Shown here: piece after piece, positions 43,789 to 52,730 of the stretch
How positions within the stretch are numbered: the stretch's first letter is position 1
Layout of the letters: every line of letters begins with the position of its first letter
Assembly (NCBI RefSeq): GCF_000770675.1
Contig: NZ_AVBG01000008.1
Span: 62,001 to 126,000 of the forward strand
Direction: 5' to 3'
Length of the DNA stretch: 64,000 nt
Source of the DNA: Pontibacillus chungwhensis BH030062
GTDB lineage: Bacteria; Bacillota; Bacilli; Bacillales; BH030062
The notes under the pieces: generated by a model
Told to the model about the DNA's origin: nothing
The model's database searches: none
What the model saw: the letters and a program-made list of their open reading frames with translations, nothing else
Translations under genes and position numbers: made by a program

Positions 43789-43853
43789 GCTTCAATCATA
43801 GGGGTGGACTCCCTCACATACCGTCCCATTAAATAGTAAAGGAGTTTTTCAAA

Positions 43854-44240
43854 ATGGTTAAAGCAATTTCAACAAACAACGCACCAGAAGCGATCGGTCC
43901 TTATTCTCAAGCAATTGACCTTGGTCAAATTGTATTCGTATCCGGACAAATTCCATTAAACCCAAGCACGATGGAAATTGTTTCAGAAGATGTGAGCGAA
44001 CAAACGACACAAGTGATGAAGAACGTTGGAGCAATCTTAGAAGAAGCAGGCCTTAACTATGCGCATATCGCTAAGGCGAATATTTATCTTGCTTCTATGG
44101 AAGACTTTCAAACGGTGAATGAAATCTATGCCAGCTTCCTTCAAGAACCTTACCCAGCACGAGCAGCTATTGAAGTAAGTCGTCTGCCGAAAGATGTTAA
44201 AGTCGAAGTAGAAGTAGTCGCCCACCGCTCAGACGCTTAA
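43854..44240 (+). CDS. ridA: RidA family enamine/imine deaminase
   Basis: 128 residues, full length: AISTNNAPEAIGPYSQAI, VFVSGQIPLNP, NVGAILEEAGLNYAHI, YPARAAIEVSRLPKDVKVEVEVVA (the Arg in PARAAIEV holds the substrate carboxylate). Removes reactive 2-aminoacrylate-type enamines formed by PLP enzymes. AAAGGAG 9 nt before ATG. B. subtilis homologue is YabJ. Confidence 0.95.
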   Translation: MVKAISTNNAPEAIGPYSQAIDLGQIVFVSGQIPLNPSTMEIVSEDVSEQTTQVMKNVGAILEEAGLNYAHIAKANIYLASMEDFQTVNEIYASFLQEPYPARAAIEVSRLPKDVKVEVEVVAHRSDA

Positions 44241-44268
44241 GCAATCCAAAGGTGACTATGGGCAGAGA

Positions 44269-44530
44269 AGGTCCGTTACGGTAAAAGAGCTTGGGCTGGC
44301 TGGAGGACAACTCGCTTTCCTGCGGGGAGCTGGGAAGCCTCCTCGTTCGCTAACGCTCTCTGTGGGGTCTTCCCTAGGCTCCTTGTCCCGCGGGAGTCTC
44401 GCCGTCCTCCAGCCAGCCCTGATCGTAAATGGGGGAAACGGACCCGCACTTAGAACCAGGAGGGCTCCCTCTCGTTTAGCATACTTCCGAACCACCTTAC
44501 ACTCAACTAAAGCGAACGGAAACACCCTAC
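44269..44530. repeat. Family-1 hairpin element, module f
   Basis: Exact 16-nt arms at 44293-44308 and 44404-44419 (GGGCTGGCTGGAGGAC and its complement) around the conserved core. Left GTCCGTTACG and right CGGAAACACCCT flanks match other copies; no terminal repeats remain, and the second module is reduced to a fragment (44483-44515). Confidence 0.82.
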
Positions 44531-44533
44531 AGC

Positions 44534-44572
44534 AACAAAGAAGGGCCACCTTTTTAGGTGGCCCTTCTTTGT
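44534..44572. terminator. Terminator of the C45 peptidase gene
   Basis: AACAAAGAAGGGCCACC / GGTGGCCCTTCTTTGTT stem with short T loop; works on either strand. Confidence 0.88.
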
Positions 44573-45624
44573 TAGCGTGCGTTTTCGTCCATATGGACAA
44601 ATGGTAAGTCTGTGTCGACTTCGCCATAGATGCGTGAGATGTCCAGGTCATTTCCTTGCAACCAGTGAGCAAAGTCAAATTCGACCGGTTCTCTGTCACC
44701 GCCAAGGGCCATCCAGGCTGTAAGGCTCTTCGGGAAGTAGGCGGAGGTATGAATCGTTCCTGCCCAGTTCCTATATTGCTTTGAGAATACACCTCGGTCG
44801 GAATCATTCATAAGTCGAAAAGCCTCGTACCCATTTGAGAGTTGCCCTTTCTCCTCATTGATCACATCCATACGACGCTCAGAATCCTTTAAGTAATTTC
44901 GATTTTCATCTTTCATAATTTCGAAATGATTCGTGCATACATTCGATTCGCGCACCTCAACACCTCTAGGGGATGTTTCTACAACATAGGTCTCGCCTTT
45001 GCCATCATAAACGATATAGCTGAAGGAATGGCGATGAGGAATTTCTTTAAGCATCGCAACTGCTTCGTCCACATTTGCACAGGATTCAAGAATTAAGCGT
45101 CCAATCATGCAACAAATAAATCCATTACCTGGCTTCTTGCGGTGCATAAAGTTATATCCTAGGGCTAAGCCTTTTTCATTAATGCCGTCCATTCTGCCCG
45201 TTACACGCTGTGAGGGCCCAGCTATCGCGTATCCTCCATCGGTTGGCTGATAGAAAACATAACGACCTTCGTATGTTTTGGGTTGATAGTCGTAGTTACG
45301 AATCATGTAACCATCGCCTGTTAAGATGGAACAGCCCGATTTTACATACTCGACGCGATATCCACCAAACTCCATCATCACCCTCTCCATCGTCCAATCG
45401 AGAGCATCTCTAAGCCCTAATAATTCATCCCAAATACCAGGAGCAAACCGCTTAATAGCATGTTTCACTTCCTCTTCCTCCACCGTAAAACGCGGTTTTC
45501 GAATCTTCCACTGCTTCTCTCTGTTTCGCACAGTTAATGAATCCTTTAAGAGTTCCCCTTGTTTATAGCCAAAGTCATAATGCGTCCCTCTATATTGCAG
45601 CACTTCACTATAGATTTCTTTCAA
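44572..45624 (-). CDS. C45-family peptidase / acyl-CoA:6-APA acyltransferase-like protein
   Basis: 350 residues, N-terminal-nucleophile fold. The probable nucleophile is Cys98 (SGCSILTGDGYMIRNYDY); in family members a propeptide ends just before this Cys and is removed autocatalytically, consistent with the position. Other motifs: RVTGRMDGINEKGLALGYNF, ERSYVV-like YVVETSPRGVEVRES, NHFEIM. Substrate unknown. TTG start with AAGGGAGC 6 nt upstream. Possibly transcribed with the small HTH gene 34 nt upstream. Confidence 0.87.
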   Translation of the reverse strand: MKEIYSEVLQYRGTHYDFGYKQGELLKDSLTVRNREKQWKIRKPRFTVEEEEVKHAIKRFAPGIWDELLGLRDALDWTMERVMMEFGGYRVEYVKSGCSILTGDGYMIRNYDYQPKTYEGRYVFYQPTDGGYAIAGPSQRVTGRMDGINEKGLALGYNFMHRKKPGNGFICCMIGRLILESCANVDEAVAMLKEIPHRHSFSYIVYDGKGETYVVETSPRGVEVRESNVCTNHFEIMKDENRNYLKDSERRMDVINEEKGQLSNGYEAFRLMNDSDRGVFSKQYRNWAGTIHTSAYFPKSLTAWMALGGDREPVEFDFAHWLQGNDLDISRIYGEVDTDLPFVHMDENAR

Positions 45625-45658
45625 TGCAAAGCTCCCTTTCTACATGGCCTCTCCCATA

Positions 45659-45889
45659 TTAATCCTCGTCCTTAATGTCTGGGTCTTCTGGGATTGGTTC
45701 ATTTAAGTAGTCTTGTATATATTGGCGATACTTCTCGACTTGTTCAAAATGAGTTGTAAACTGATTTTGGTTAATCAGATAGTCTTCACCATCAAATATA
45801 GAACGGATTCGCCCCGCCCTTACAAGCTTTTCAATATATTCTACAGGCAACTCTAAGTACTCTGCTGTTTCTTGTATAGATAAATACAT
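45659..45889 (-). CDS. Excisionase/MerR-type small HTH protein
   Basis: 76 residues: YLSIQETAEYLELPVEYIEKLVRAGRI then FDGEDYLINQNQF is the helix-turn-helix of excisionase-family proteins. An acidic tail follows (PIPEDPDIKDED). Target unknown; it lies divergently to the ATP-grasp operon and upstream of the C45 gene. GAAGGTGA ribosome site. Confidence 0.8.
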   Translation of the reverse strand: MYLSIQETAEYLELPVEYIEKLVRAGRIRSIFDGEDYLINQNQFTTHFEQVEKYRQYIQDYLNEPIPEDPDIKDED

Positions 45890-45986
45890 GCATTCACCTT
45901 CTACACTTCAGTATCGTACGTTCAAATTACCAAAACTAGCACAAAAACACAATTGTTCGGTATATGTTCATCAAATCCTTGTAGAA

Positions 45987-46017
45987 TTGACACTAGTTTT
46001 GTCGAATCGACTATAAA
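45987..46017 (+). promoter_or_regulatory. Possible promoter of the ATP-grasp operon
   Basis: TTGACA (45987-45992) and TATAAA (46012-46017) with a 19-bp spacer, one to two bases longer than ideal. Confidence 0.4.
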
Positions 46018-46144
46018 GCGCTTACTCTTTTTGCGAGTTATGATACGTTTAAACTAACACTGCACTCCATCCAAACTTATTTTGGCAATCATCATGCTTC
46101 TCCACAAACGTTTCATCATTTATTGATTAAAAGGAGCGATTTAT

Positions 46145-47413
46145 ATGGAACTTGATCAATTAGAAAGAGAAACATCTACACAAGAAACGGATTTAAAGGA
46201 ACAAACAAAACCTTATTTAACTGCCTTAATCGGTTGGAGTCTACCTGCTATCGAAGCAGCCGCTCGACTAAACCGACCATTTGTCGTAGTTGGACCTCCA
46301 GATTTTGAATCTTATGCGGAAAAACATGATATTGCTTTTGTTGGGTGGGACTTTCATAAGCTAAATGAAGGATCTGACTTATTGTATAAGAAGTTAAAAG
46401 CACTAGGTGCGGAATTAGCCGTTCCTCTTTACGAAGAGTGTGTAGAATGGGCTGGCGCACTAAACGCCCGTTTTAGAGAAGAACCACGGATCTTCAACAG
46501 ATCCCTATTGCTACGCGACAAAGGAATGATGAAGCGTAAAGCTCAAATTGCCGGTATTAAAGTTGGAGTATTTGAAGAAGCACGCTCAATCGAAGATGTG
46601 AAATGGTTCTTAAAGCGAGTAAATGAAGCCTTACTTAAAATTGATGGTGATGTGTACGACCCAATTCACGTTAAGCCTCTTGATAAAGCAGGGTCTGTCG
46701 GTCACTTAGCCATTAATACAGAAGAAGATGTTGAAAAGCTTCAGGATCAGGACTTCCCTTTACTTATGGAAAGTCACTTAGACGGTCAAGAGTTTTCGTG
46801 TGAAGCTTTTGTTCATAAAGGCAAAGTTCGTTTCTTAAACATTACCGAATACATTCGCTTAGGCTATTCCAATTTCGTCCCTGCTTCTCCTTCATTAGAA
46901 GAGAAGCGTCCTCTCATCGAAAAAGCTGTTCAACAACTCGTCGATGCGTTCGAAATCGAGTATGGAGTCATTCATCCGGAATACTTTATAACTCCAGATG
47001 GAACCCTTCACTTCGGGGAAGTTGCTGCACGAGTTCCGGGTGGACATATTTTTGACCTGATTGAAAAAGCGTATGGATTTAGTGCGTACGAAGCACAAAT
47101 TCTATGCAGCGATCCAAATACCACAGATGAAGAACTAGAACTCTTCTTCCCTAGCCCAACTGATTTTGACGGTTATGCAGGATGCTTGATGGTTCATCCA
47201 AACACAGATTACGTAGAAGAGTTGAACATTCCAGAAGAGCTTGAGGAACATCCGTTTTTTGAAAAGCACGATCTGTTTACGCCTCCTCAAGGGAAAGTAG
47301 CGGAGCGAATCGGCTTTGGCAATCACTATGGAACGATTTTCTTCCACGGAGAGGACAGCGAAGAAATGCGTCGATTACTACAGTTGTACGAAGAATATAA
47401 TTTCTACCGTTAA
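46145..47413 (+). CDS. ATP-grasp domain enzyme
   Basis: 422 residues. N-terminal Rossmann-like part (about 25-105), then the ATP-grasp fold: KGMMKRKAQIAGIKV, IHVKPLDKAGSVGH (ATP Lys), LLMESHLDGQEFSCEAFVHKGKVRFLN, and GVIHPEYFITPDGTLHFGEVAARVPGGHIFDLIEKAYGFS with the metal-binding Glu and the RxPGG motif of carboxylate-amine ligases. It should activate a carboxylate as acyl-phosphate and join it to an amine or thiol; substrate unknown. AAAGGAG before ATG; 27 nt before the next gene, so an operon. Confidence 0.85.
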   Translation: MELDQLERETSTQETDLKEQTKPYLTALIGWSLPAIEAAARLNRPFVVVGPPDFESYAEKHDIAFVGWDFHKLNEGSDLLYKKLKALGAELAVPLYEECVEWAGALNARFREEPRIFNRSLLLRDKGMMKRKAQIAGIKVGVFEEARSIEDVKWFLKRVNEALLKIDGDVYDPIHVKPLDKAGSVGHLAINTEEDVEKLQDQDFPLLMESHLDGQEFSCEAFVHKGKVRFLNITEYIRLGYSNFVPASPSLEEKRPLIEKAVQQLVDAFEIEYGVIHPEYFITPDGTLHFGEVAARVPGGHIFDLIEKAYGFSAYEAQILCSDPNTTDEELELFFPSPTDFDGYAGCLMVHPNTDYVEELNIPEELEEHPFFEKHDLFTPPQGKVAERIGFGNHYGTIFFHGEDSEEMRRLLQLYEEYNFYR

Positions 47414-47440
47414 GTTTCTAAAAGTAAAGGGAGAGTAAAT

Positions 47441-49402
47441 ATGGCTCAACGTACTGAAGATCTAGTCGAACGTTTCACACATGCTTTACAAGCTTTAGAA
47501 AAAGCTGCACCTTTTGCAAAATCAAGATACCAAACGGACGTGTATCAGGAAGCCAACCGCCTCCTTCGAACGGAAGATGGACTTGAGCAACTGTTTCATT
47601 TTGCTCACCGGTTTGAAGAAATAGGCGTCTTCCAAGATGGTCCTTGGGAAAAGGCTGAAAATTTACAGCCTCCTCTTGTTTCAGGATCCTTAAAGGCTAA
47701 AGGCGTACCGATGATTATCGAGATCTTAAGCGAATTACGGATGCTTGCGATTGCCAAAGGTGCCTATACTCATCCAAAAATTTCAGCTGAAATAGCAGAG
47801 GAGTTTCTGAACGAAGTATTAGCTTTAAATTTAAACCTCCTTTTCCCTGATGCTAGTGAAAGTGCTCGTATTGAAAAACACGAAAACGATGACTTAACAA
47901 GCGAAGTCTTTCAATTTATTGCAAGCTATTTATCTAACAATGGATTAACCAAAACACTTGTGTCTGAGATTACAAGAATAACGGCTCAAAGACCCATAAT
48001 GATTAAGCGCGTGGTCTCCATGATCAAAATGGGGAAAGAAATGCTCAAGTCAGATCTTGAATATGAAGAAAGAGAAGCTTTACTTACTTATATAGAAGCC
48101 ATTGAAGGCCCATCTCCGGTCAGTCAGCAACACACTGATTTGAGCGCTTACAGAAGTCGTTTGCGCGAGATGTCTCAACAAGAGCTTCGATCTGAATGCG
48201 TTGCAATGGCCGCCTCCTTACGCAAAACAGGTCTGGCCTGCCCGCATCACGCAACCCTATTAAGAGTTCTATCGAAAAAAGTCCCTACCCTTCTTCCGTA
48301 TGCCCTTCAGCTAAGCGGGAAAGGAAAGGCGAATCTAGAAGAACACCAAGAACTTGTAACCCAGTTAATTAAAGTAGCGATTTTTCCGTCCACATGCCAA
48401 TCCATTTACGGCCTGGCCCTAATGCTCGAGCGCGGAGTGTTATCCTCCTCCCCTGTAATGCCTGGGCTCAGAAGACTTATTGAACTAGACATTCTCCCAG
48501 ATGTCAGGACAGCTCTTTTGAAAACCGTCCGAAATGGGGAGGGAATGACAGCAAATAGCATTCTCGTCGCCGGTGTCATTAGCGTACTCGGTCAACCACT
48601 TGGGGTCGGTCAGGGATTTAATCCAACTTGCCAGGCAGCCAGAGGCATTAGCCTTTGGGCCCAACACGCACCAGGCGTCTTGCTCGATTTAATACCACGT
48701 GCAGCCCGTGATGGGGATATTGACTTTACCTTTGAAGGTCTACCAATTCATTCAAAAAACCTTAAAGGAGGTCTAGCACCAGAGTTGCATACAGAACTAG
48801 ATCCCGTCTCACTCGTCCTAGTTCCTCACCTAGACCGGATCTATAGTGAAATGATGACCAAAGTTGCCCTGCGCGGTGAAGATGGTCACAGATGGGTGAA
48901 CCCATCCTTTTACGGCGACTGGGTACCAAAAGGATTCAGTACCGTCATCGATCCACTCACTGGATTTATTAACGACTTCTCTGGATTTGTGCGTCTATTC
49001 TATGCGACCCACCATCCAGATTATAACGATGACTACGAACTGATTTACCCGAACCCAGTCGGAATCTTTATCACAAACGTACGCGGAAAATTACTCGGCT
49101 TCCACGCCGTATCGATCATCCGAATCGCCAAAGACCCAAACAATCAATACCGCGTCTACTTTTACAATCCAAATAACGACAGCTCACAAAACTGGGGACA
49201 AAACATAGAACCAAGCGTCATGGGCAACGGGGAACAAGAAGGCGAATGCTCCTTACCATTTCACGAATTCACATCACGCCTCTACGCCTTCCACTACAAC
49301 CCATACGAACAAGGCGACGCCTACGCAGTAGAACCCCACCTCATCAACCAGGTTAAACAACTAGCAAAAGAGAGCTGGGGCGAGGACTATACGTGGGTAT
49401 AA
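47441..49402 (+). CDS. Unrecognised 653-residue protein with papain-like Q/C/H/N arrangement
   Basis: No family recognised. The first 330 residues are mostly helical. The C-terminal half has LGVGQGFNPTCQAARGISLWAQ (Gln391 and Cys397, six apart as in papain Gln19-Cys25), GFHAVSIIRI (His555) and YRVYFYNPNNDSSQNWGQ (Asn576 or Asp580, and a Trp-Gly after it). This order and spacing suggest a papain/transglutaminase-type cysteine enzyme; the inference is mine. No signal peptide or membrane segment. Coupled to the ATP-grasp enzyme: 27-nt gap, AAGGGAGAG site. Confidence 0.7.
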   Translation: MAQRTEDLVERFTHALQALEKAAPFAKSRYQTDVYQEANRLLRTEDGLEQLFHFAHRFEEIGVFQDGPWEKAENLQPPLVSGSLKAKGVPMIIEILSELRMLAIAKGAYTHPKISAEIAEEFLNEVLALNLNLLFPDASESARIEKHENDDLTSEVFQFIASYLSNNGLTKTLVSEITRITAQRPIMIKRVVSMIKMGKEMLKSDLEYEEREALLTYIEAIEGPSPVSQQHTDLSAYRSRLREMSQQELRSECVAMAASLRKTGLACPHHATLLRVLSKKVPTLLPYALQLSGKGKANLEEHQELVTQLIKVAIFPSTCQSIYGLALMLERGVLSSSPVMPGLRRLIELDILPDVRTALLKTVRNGEGMTANSILVAGVISVLGQPLGVGQGFNPTCQAARGISLWAQHAPGVLLDLIPRAARDGDIDFTFEGLPIHSKNLKGGLAPELHTELDPVSLVLVPHLDRIYSEMMTKVALRGEDGHRWVNPSFYGDWVPKGFSTVIDPLTGFINDFSGFVRLFYATHHPDYNDDYELIYPNPVGIFITNVRGKLLGFHAVSIIRIAKDPNNQYRVYFYNPNNDSSQNWGQNIEPSVMGNGEQEGECSLPFHEFTSRLYAFHYNPYEQGDAYAVEPHLINQVKQLAKESWGEDYTWV

Positions 49403-49403
49403 A

Positions 49404-49499
49404 GAAAAGCACAGGCGGGGTGATCAGTTAGAAGAGGAAGTTCGACTAAGTTCGCCACATCCTGTGGCAACATCGAACGACCCCACGTCGTGTGGGGCC
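49404..49499. repeat. Family-2 repeat, copy 1
   Basis: Begins GAAAAGCACAGGCG and ends with GAGGAAGTTCGACTAAG ... CCCCACGTCGTGTGGGGCC. Two inner hairpins: CCACA(T)CCTGTGG and CCCCACG/CGTGTGGGG type. Followed by an 85-nt tail with TGATAAGCAA/TTGCTTATC-like arms (49500-49553) present only in this copy. Confidence 0.8.
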
Positions 49500-49586
49500 G
49501 GATAAGCAAGCTGCCGGAAGTGACGTTAGTCACTGCAGGTAGATTGCTTATCACGCTAGGGGCTAGGAGCCGGAGCTGGATCTCAT

Positions 49587-49680
49587 GAAAAGCACAGGCG
49601 ACTGTTCAGCAAAAGAGGAAGTTCGACTAAGTTCGCCACATCCTGTGGCAACATCGAACGACCCCACGTCCTGTGGGGCC
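49587..49680. repeat. Family-2 repeat, copy 2
   Basis: Same 14-nt head and the same last 66 nt as copy 1 (one base different: CGTCC for CGTCG), 183 bp downstream. A damaged copy in the other orientation lies at 57280-57350. Confidence 0.8.
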
Positions 49681-49687
49681 AAAAAAG

Positions 49688-49721
49688 AAAAGCTGCCTTC
49701 TTTAAAGAAGGCAGCTTTTTA
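49688..49721. terminator. Terminator between convergent operons
   Basis: AAAGCTGCCTTCTTT / AAAGAAGGCAGCTTT perfect stem and T-run on both sides. Confidence 0.92.
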
Positions 49722-49729
49722 TCATCCTT

Positions 49730-50635
49730 TTAAATATAACTCTGACGTTTCTCAAAATAGTGTCGAATGCCGTTCCCTAATAAGTAAAACCCAACCACAA
49801 AAATCGTAATCGCACCCGCCCCCGCAAAAGGGACCCAAACACTACCAAATACATCAGAAGTAGCTCGTTGGAAAAGAACAGGCCATGTATGAGAGGTGTT
49901 AATAACTTTATAAGCCGGTGTGGTCACTGACGCTATGGCTTCAATTTTATGACTGATAAATACCTGAATTAACCCGAGCTGACCGATCACAAACATTACA
50001 CGACTAATATCGAGCGATATGTTCACCGCCATATGAGGAAACAACTGGGGAAAATAATAACGCCGCAGCATCTGAAATGGCGTATTTCCTGATGTAATGG
50101 CTGTATCCATAAAGGGCTTATAGGAGATTTCTTCTGTTTGCTTATACAACACATCTCCCACCCTCCCCACTTCTACAACTGCCAATATGATAATTAGCCA
50201 AGTTGTTCGATGCGGTGAGAAATACAAGTAAGGCATCGTAATAAAGAACAACACGATAAAGATCATAGGAACAAAAGATAATGTATGGTTTAAAAACTGC
50301 AAAACCCTACGCACTCTCCGGTAATAGAAAGCTCCAAGCCCAAGGGGAATTGCTAAACAGTAACGAATCAGAACAACGGACAGCACCACCGCTAGCACCT
50401 CTTTTGTCCCCACCACTAAACGACTCAAAATGTCTCTTCCGTAGTGGTCAGAACCTAGCCAATACTCGCTAGATGGAGGGAAAGGCGGGATCTCTATCTC
50501 CCCATTCTCTGTAATCATCATTCCCTTTTTTTCGATATCTTCATCAATAAATGGAAGGTAGGGGCCTACAAACGTTACAAATAGAAGTCCTACAAGGAAT
50601 ATGATCCCTGCTAGTAATTGTTTATTTAGCTTCAC
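49730..50635 (-). CDS. ABC transporter permease, OppC/DppC-like
   Basis: 301 residues. N-terminal membrane helix (8-28), then DHYGRDILSRLVVGTKEVLAVVL typical of OppC-type permeases, four to five more helices, and the coupling loop DTAITSGNTPFQMLRRYYFPQLFPHM, a degenerate EAA motif. Would form a heterodimer with the next gene to pass peptides or nickel through the membrane. No ATPase or binding protein is encoded nearby. GTG/ATG overlap of 4 nt with the partner gene. Confidence 0.83.
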   Translation of the reverse strand: MKLNKQLLAGIIFLVGLLFVTFVGPYLPFIDEDIEKKGMMITENGEIEIPPFPPSSEYWLGSDHYGRDILSRLVVGTKEVLAVVLSVVLIRYCLAIPLGLGAFYYRRVRRVLQFLNHTLSFVPMIFIVLFFITMPYLYFSPHRTTWLIIILAVVEVGRVGDVLYKQTEEISYKPFMDTAITSGNTPFQMLRRYYFPQLFPHMAVNISLDISRVMFVIGQLGLIQVFISHKIEAIASVTTPAYKVINTSHTWPVLFQRATSDVFGSVWVPFAGAGAITIFVVGFYLLGNGIRHYFEKRQSYI

Positions 50636-51588
50636 GAGGATGAACCCCCTCTACGCAAGAGCTGATATGCTGCTAGTTTACTAAATAGTTGAACAATCAG
50701 GAGCACCCCTGTGAATACAATAATATATTCAATAACAAGGGATGTATCAATAGACTGAGGGCTCCCTACTGTAAAGCTCCCTCTAACGTGGAGTGCTTTA
50801 TAGAACCGATAAGCAGCTCCCCGGTAGGATGTAATCAACTCTACGATAAATAAATTTGATAAGATATAGAGCATGATCGTGTTCAAGTGGCTTGTAATGG
50901 CAAGCCAACAGTTACTAAGCATATGTGTCCAAATGATCTTGAAGCGATGTGTGCCTTTACTGAGCGCGGTACGTATGTAATCTTCGTTAGACTGTTGCTC
51001 TAAACTCGAATACGTTAATCTCGCTATATAAAAGGTTGGATAAATGGCCAAAAACACAATACCGACAATTTTATTTGAAACCTCCTCACTTCCATATAAA
51101 CTAATACGCGGAAACCCATAATGGGCAAGCGTAATAAGAGCTACCTGGATCATTAATAACAAGAAGAAATCAGGAACTGAAAGAAAGAACACAGTTGTTT
51201 TCTCCCCCAAAAACTTGAGCTTTCGATGCTTCACATAAAAATCATAGATTCCTTTCAACACTCCTAAAATAGAACTCAAGATAAAACTAGGAACAATAAG
51301 CCACATGCTTTTCTTCAAATACCTCCATACTTCATACTCTACAGAGTGAGTATGGATGGTTTCTCCTAAACTTTTATGTTTCCATGCATACTGAATCAAA
51401 GTCGTCACATTATTCCCGTAAGCCTCCCAAGAAAAATCCGTAATTCCTTCTTCGTATTGTTCCATCTGCTCTTCTCTAGACAGCGACCGGTCGACCTCGT
51501 GGTTCCCCCTTGGTATAAGAACGACTAGGATCAACACCAGGGTCACAGAGAGCCAAATTCCAAACGTCTGAACTATAACCCGCCACAT
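50632..51588 (-). CDS. ABC transporter permease, OppB/DppB-like
   Basis: 318 residues. N-terminal helix (8-27), a roughly 70-residue external stretch, then about five helices; the EAA-type loop is YIRTALSKGTHRFKIIWTHMLSNCW. First gene of a two-gene unit; stop overlaps the next start (ATGA). Both permeases deviate from standard Opp sequences, and the unit lacks ATPase and solute-binding genes, so it must share these with another system or act differently. Confidence 0.83.
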   Translation of the reverse strand: MWRVIVQTFGIWLSVTLVLILVVLIPRGNHEVDRSLSREEQMEQYEEGITDFSWEAYGNNVTTLIQYAWKHKSLGETIHTHSVEYEVWRYLKKSMWLIVPSFILSSILGVLKGIYDFYVKHRKLKFLGEKTTVFFLSVPDFFLLLMIQVALITLAHYGFPRISLYGSEEVSNKIVGIVFLAIYPTFYIARLTYSSLEQQSNEDYIRTALSKGTHRFKIIWTHMLSNCWLAITSHLNTIMLYILSNLFIVELITSYRGAAYRFYKALHVRGSFTVGSPQSIDTSLVIEYIIVFTGVLLIVQLFSKLAAYQLLRRGGSSS

Positions 51589-51772
51589 CAGTATACAAAT
51601 CCCTTCTATCAGAATATTAGCTTAATTACATGATGGTTCAACAATATTTTCCAAATACCTTCAAAAAAATCCAATCTCTATATTCACTTAGCCGAATCAT
51701 GAATAAAAGATAGAAAATCAAAAGAAATTGCCGCTATTGTAAATAAAACGAGCGTATTTACGACACACCTTT

Positions 51773-51832
51773 AATTTTCAGACTATTCTTTAAATCATTA
51801 GCGCATACAGATATTTAAATTTTCTGACTATT
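51773..51832 (+). promoter_or_regulatory. Two CodY-like boxes upstream of the amino-acid ABC operon
   Basis: AATTTTCAGACTATT (51773-51787) and AATTTTCTGACTATT (51818-51832) each match AATTTTCWGAAAATT at 13 of 15 positions and are near-identical to each other, 45 bp apart. CodY commonly represses amino-acid uptake operons. Rest of 51589-51883: AT-rich, no gene. Confidence 0.7.
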
Positions 51833-51883
51833 ATGAGATACTTGTACACAGATTTATAAAATTTGGAAGGGGATGTCCATTAG

Positions 51884-52690
51884 GTGAAACGTTTATTTGC
51901 ACTTTTTATCACAATTCTATCAATTGCTGTACTAGCAGCATGTGGTTCTTCAACTGACTCTAGTGGGGATGCAACAAACGGAGATAGTGGAGACAGTGGG
52001 GACTCTGGAGAGAAAGAGACCTACACGGTTGCTACAGATGCAAACTTTAAGCCTTTTGAATATAAAGATCCGGATACCGGAGAAATGAAAGGCTTCGATA
52101 TTGATTTAATGAAAGCCATTGCAGATGAAGCTGGCTTTAACGTTGAATTCAAGTCTATGCAGTTTGACGGACTTATTACTGGAATGCAGTCCGGGCGCTA
52201 TCCACTTGCCATTGCTGGGATCTCTATTACAGAAGAGCGTAAGGAAAGTATTGATTTCTCAGATCCCTACTATGATTCTGGCTTAATCTTAATGGTTCAA
52301 AGTGATAACGAAGAGATTCAATCAATTGATGATGTCGATGGAAAAGAAGTCGGCGTTAAGACAGGAACAACGAGTGAAGCATACTTAAAAGAAAATACAG
52401 AAGCAAAGATAAAAGCTTTCCCTCAGATTATCAACGCTTATATGGACGTTCGAAACGGTCGCGTTGATGCATCTTTATATGATAAGCCAAACGTCGAATT
52501 CTACATTCAAGAAAGCGGCGAGGGTGAGTTAAAAACAGTTGGTGAAACCCTTCAAGGTGAGTCTTACGGTATTGCAATGGAAAAAGGCTCAGACCTTGTA
52601 GAACCTGTTAACGAAGCGCTTGCTACTCTGAAGGAAAACGGAACTTACGACGAAATCTACGAGAAATATTTCGGGAAAAAACCAGAGTAA
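51884..52690 (+). CDS. Polar amino-acid ABC transporter substrate-binding lipoprotein
   Basis: 268 residues. Lipobox VLAAC (Cys20) followed by an acidic S/G/D linker, then the SBP_bac_3 fold: YTVATDANFKPFEYKD, GFDIDLMKAIADEAG, GLITGMQSGRYPLAIAGISITEERKESIDFSDPYY, and EKYFGKKPE at the end. Binds glutamine-, arginine- or cystine-type amino acids; specificity not determined. GTG start, GGAAGGGG site. First gene of a three-gene operon. Confidence 0.92.
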   Translation: MKRLFALFITILSIAVLAACGSSTDSSGDATNGDSGDSGDSGEKETYTVATDANFKPFEYKDPDTGEMKGFDIDLMKAIADEAGFNVEFKSMQFDGLITGMQSGRYPLAIAGISITEERKESIDFSDPYYDSGLILMVQSDNEEIQSIDDVDGKEVGVKTGTTSEAYLKENTEAKIKAFPQIINAYMDVRNGRVDASLYDKPNVEFYIQESGEGELKTVGETLQGESYGIAMEKGSDLVEPVNEALATLKENGTYDEIYEKYFGKKPE

Positions 52691-52730
52691 TAGAAGTCAA
52701 TTAGGTTCATAACACCTTAGAAGGCACAAC

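Noticed and set aside
43580-43853. Purine-type riboswitch in the ridA leader
   Set aside because: The leader folds into a hairpin but lacks the conserved purine aptamer loop and junction sequences.
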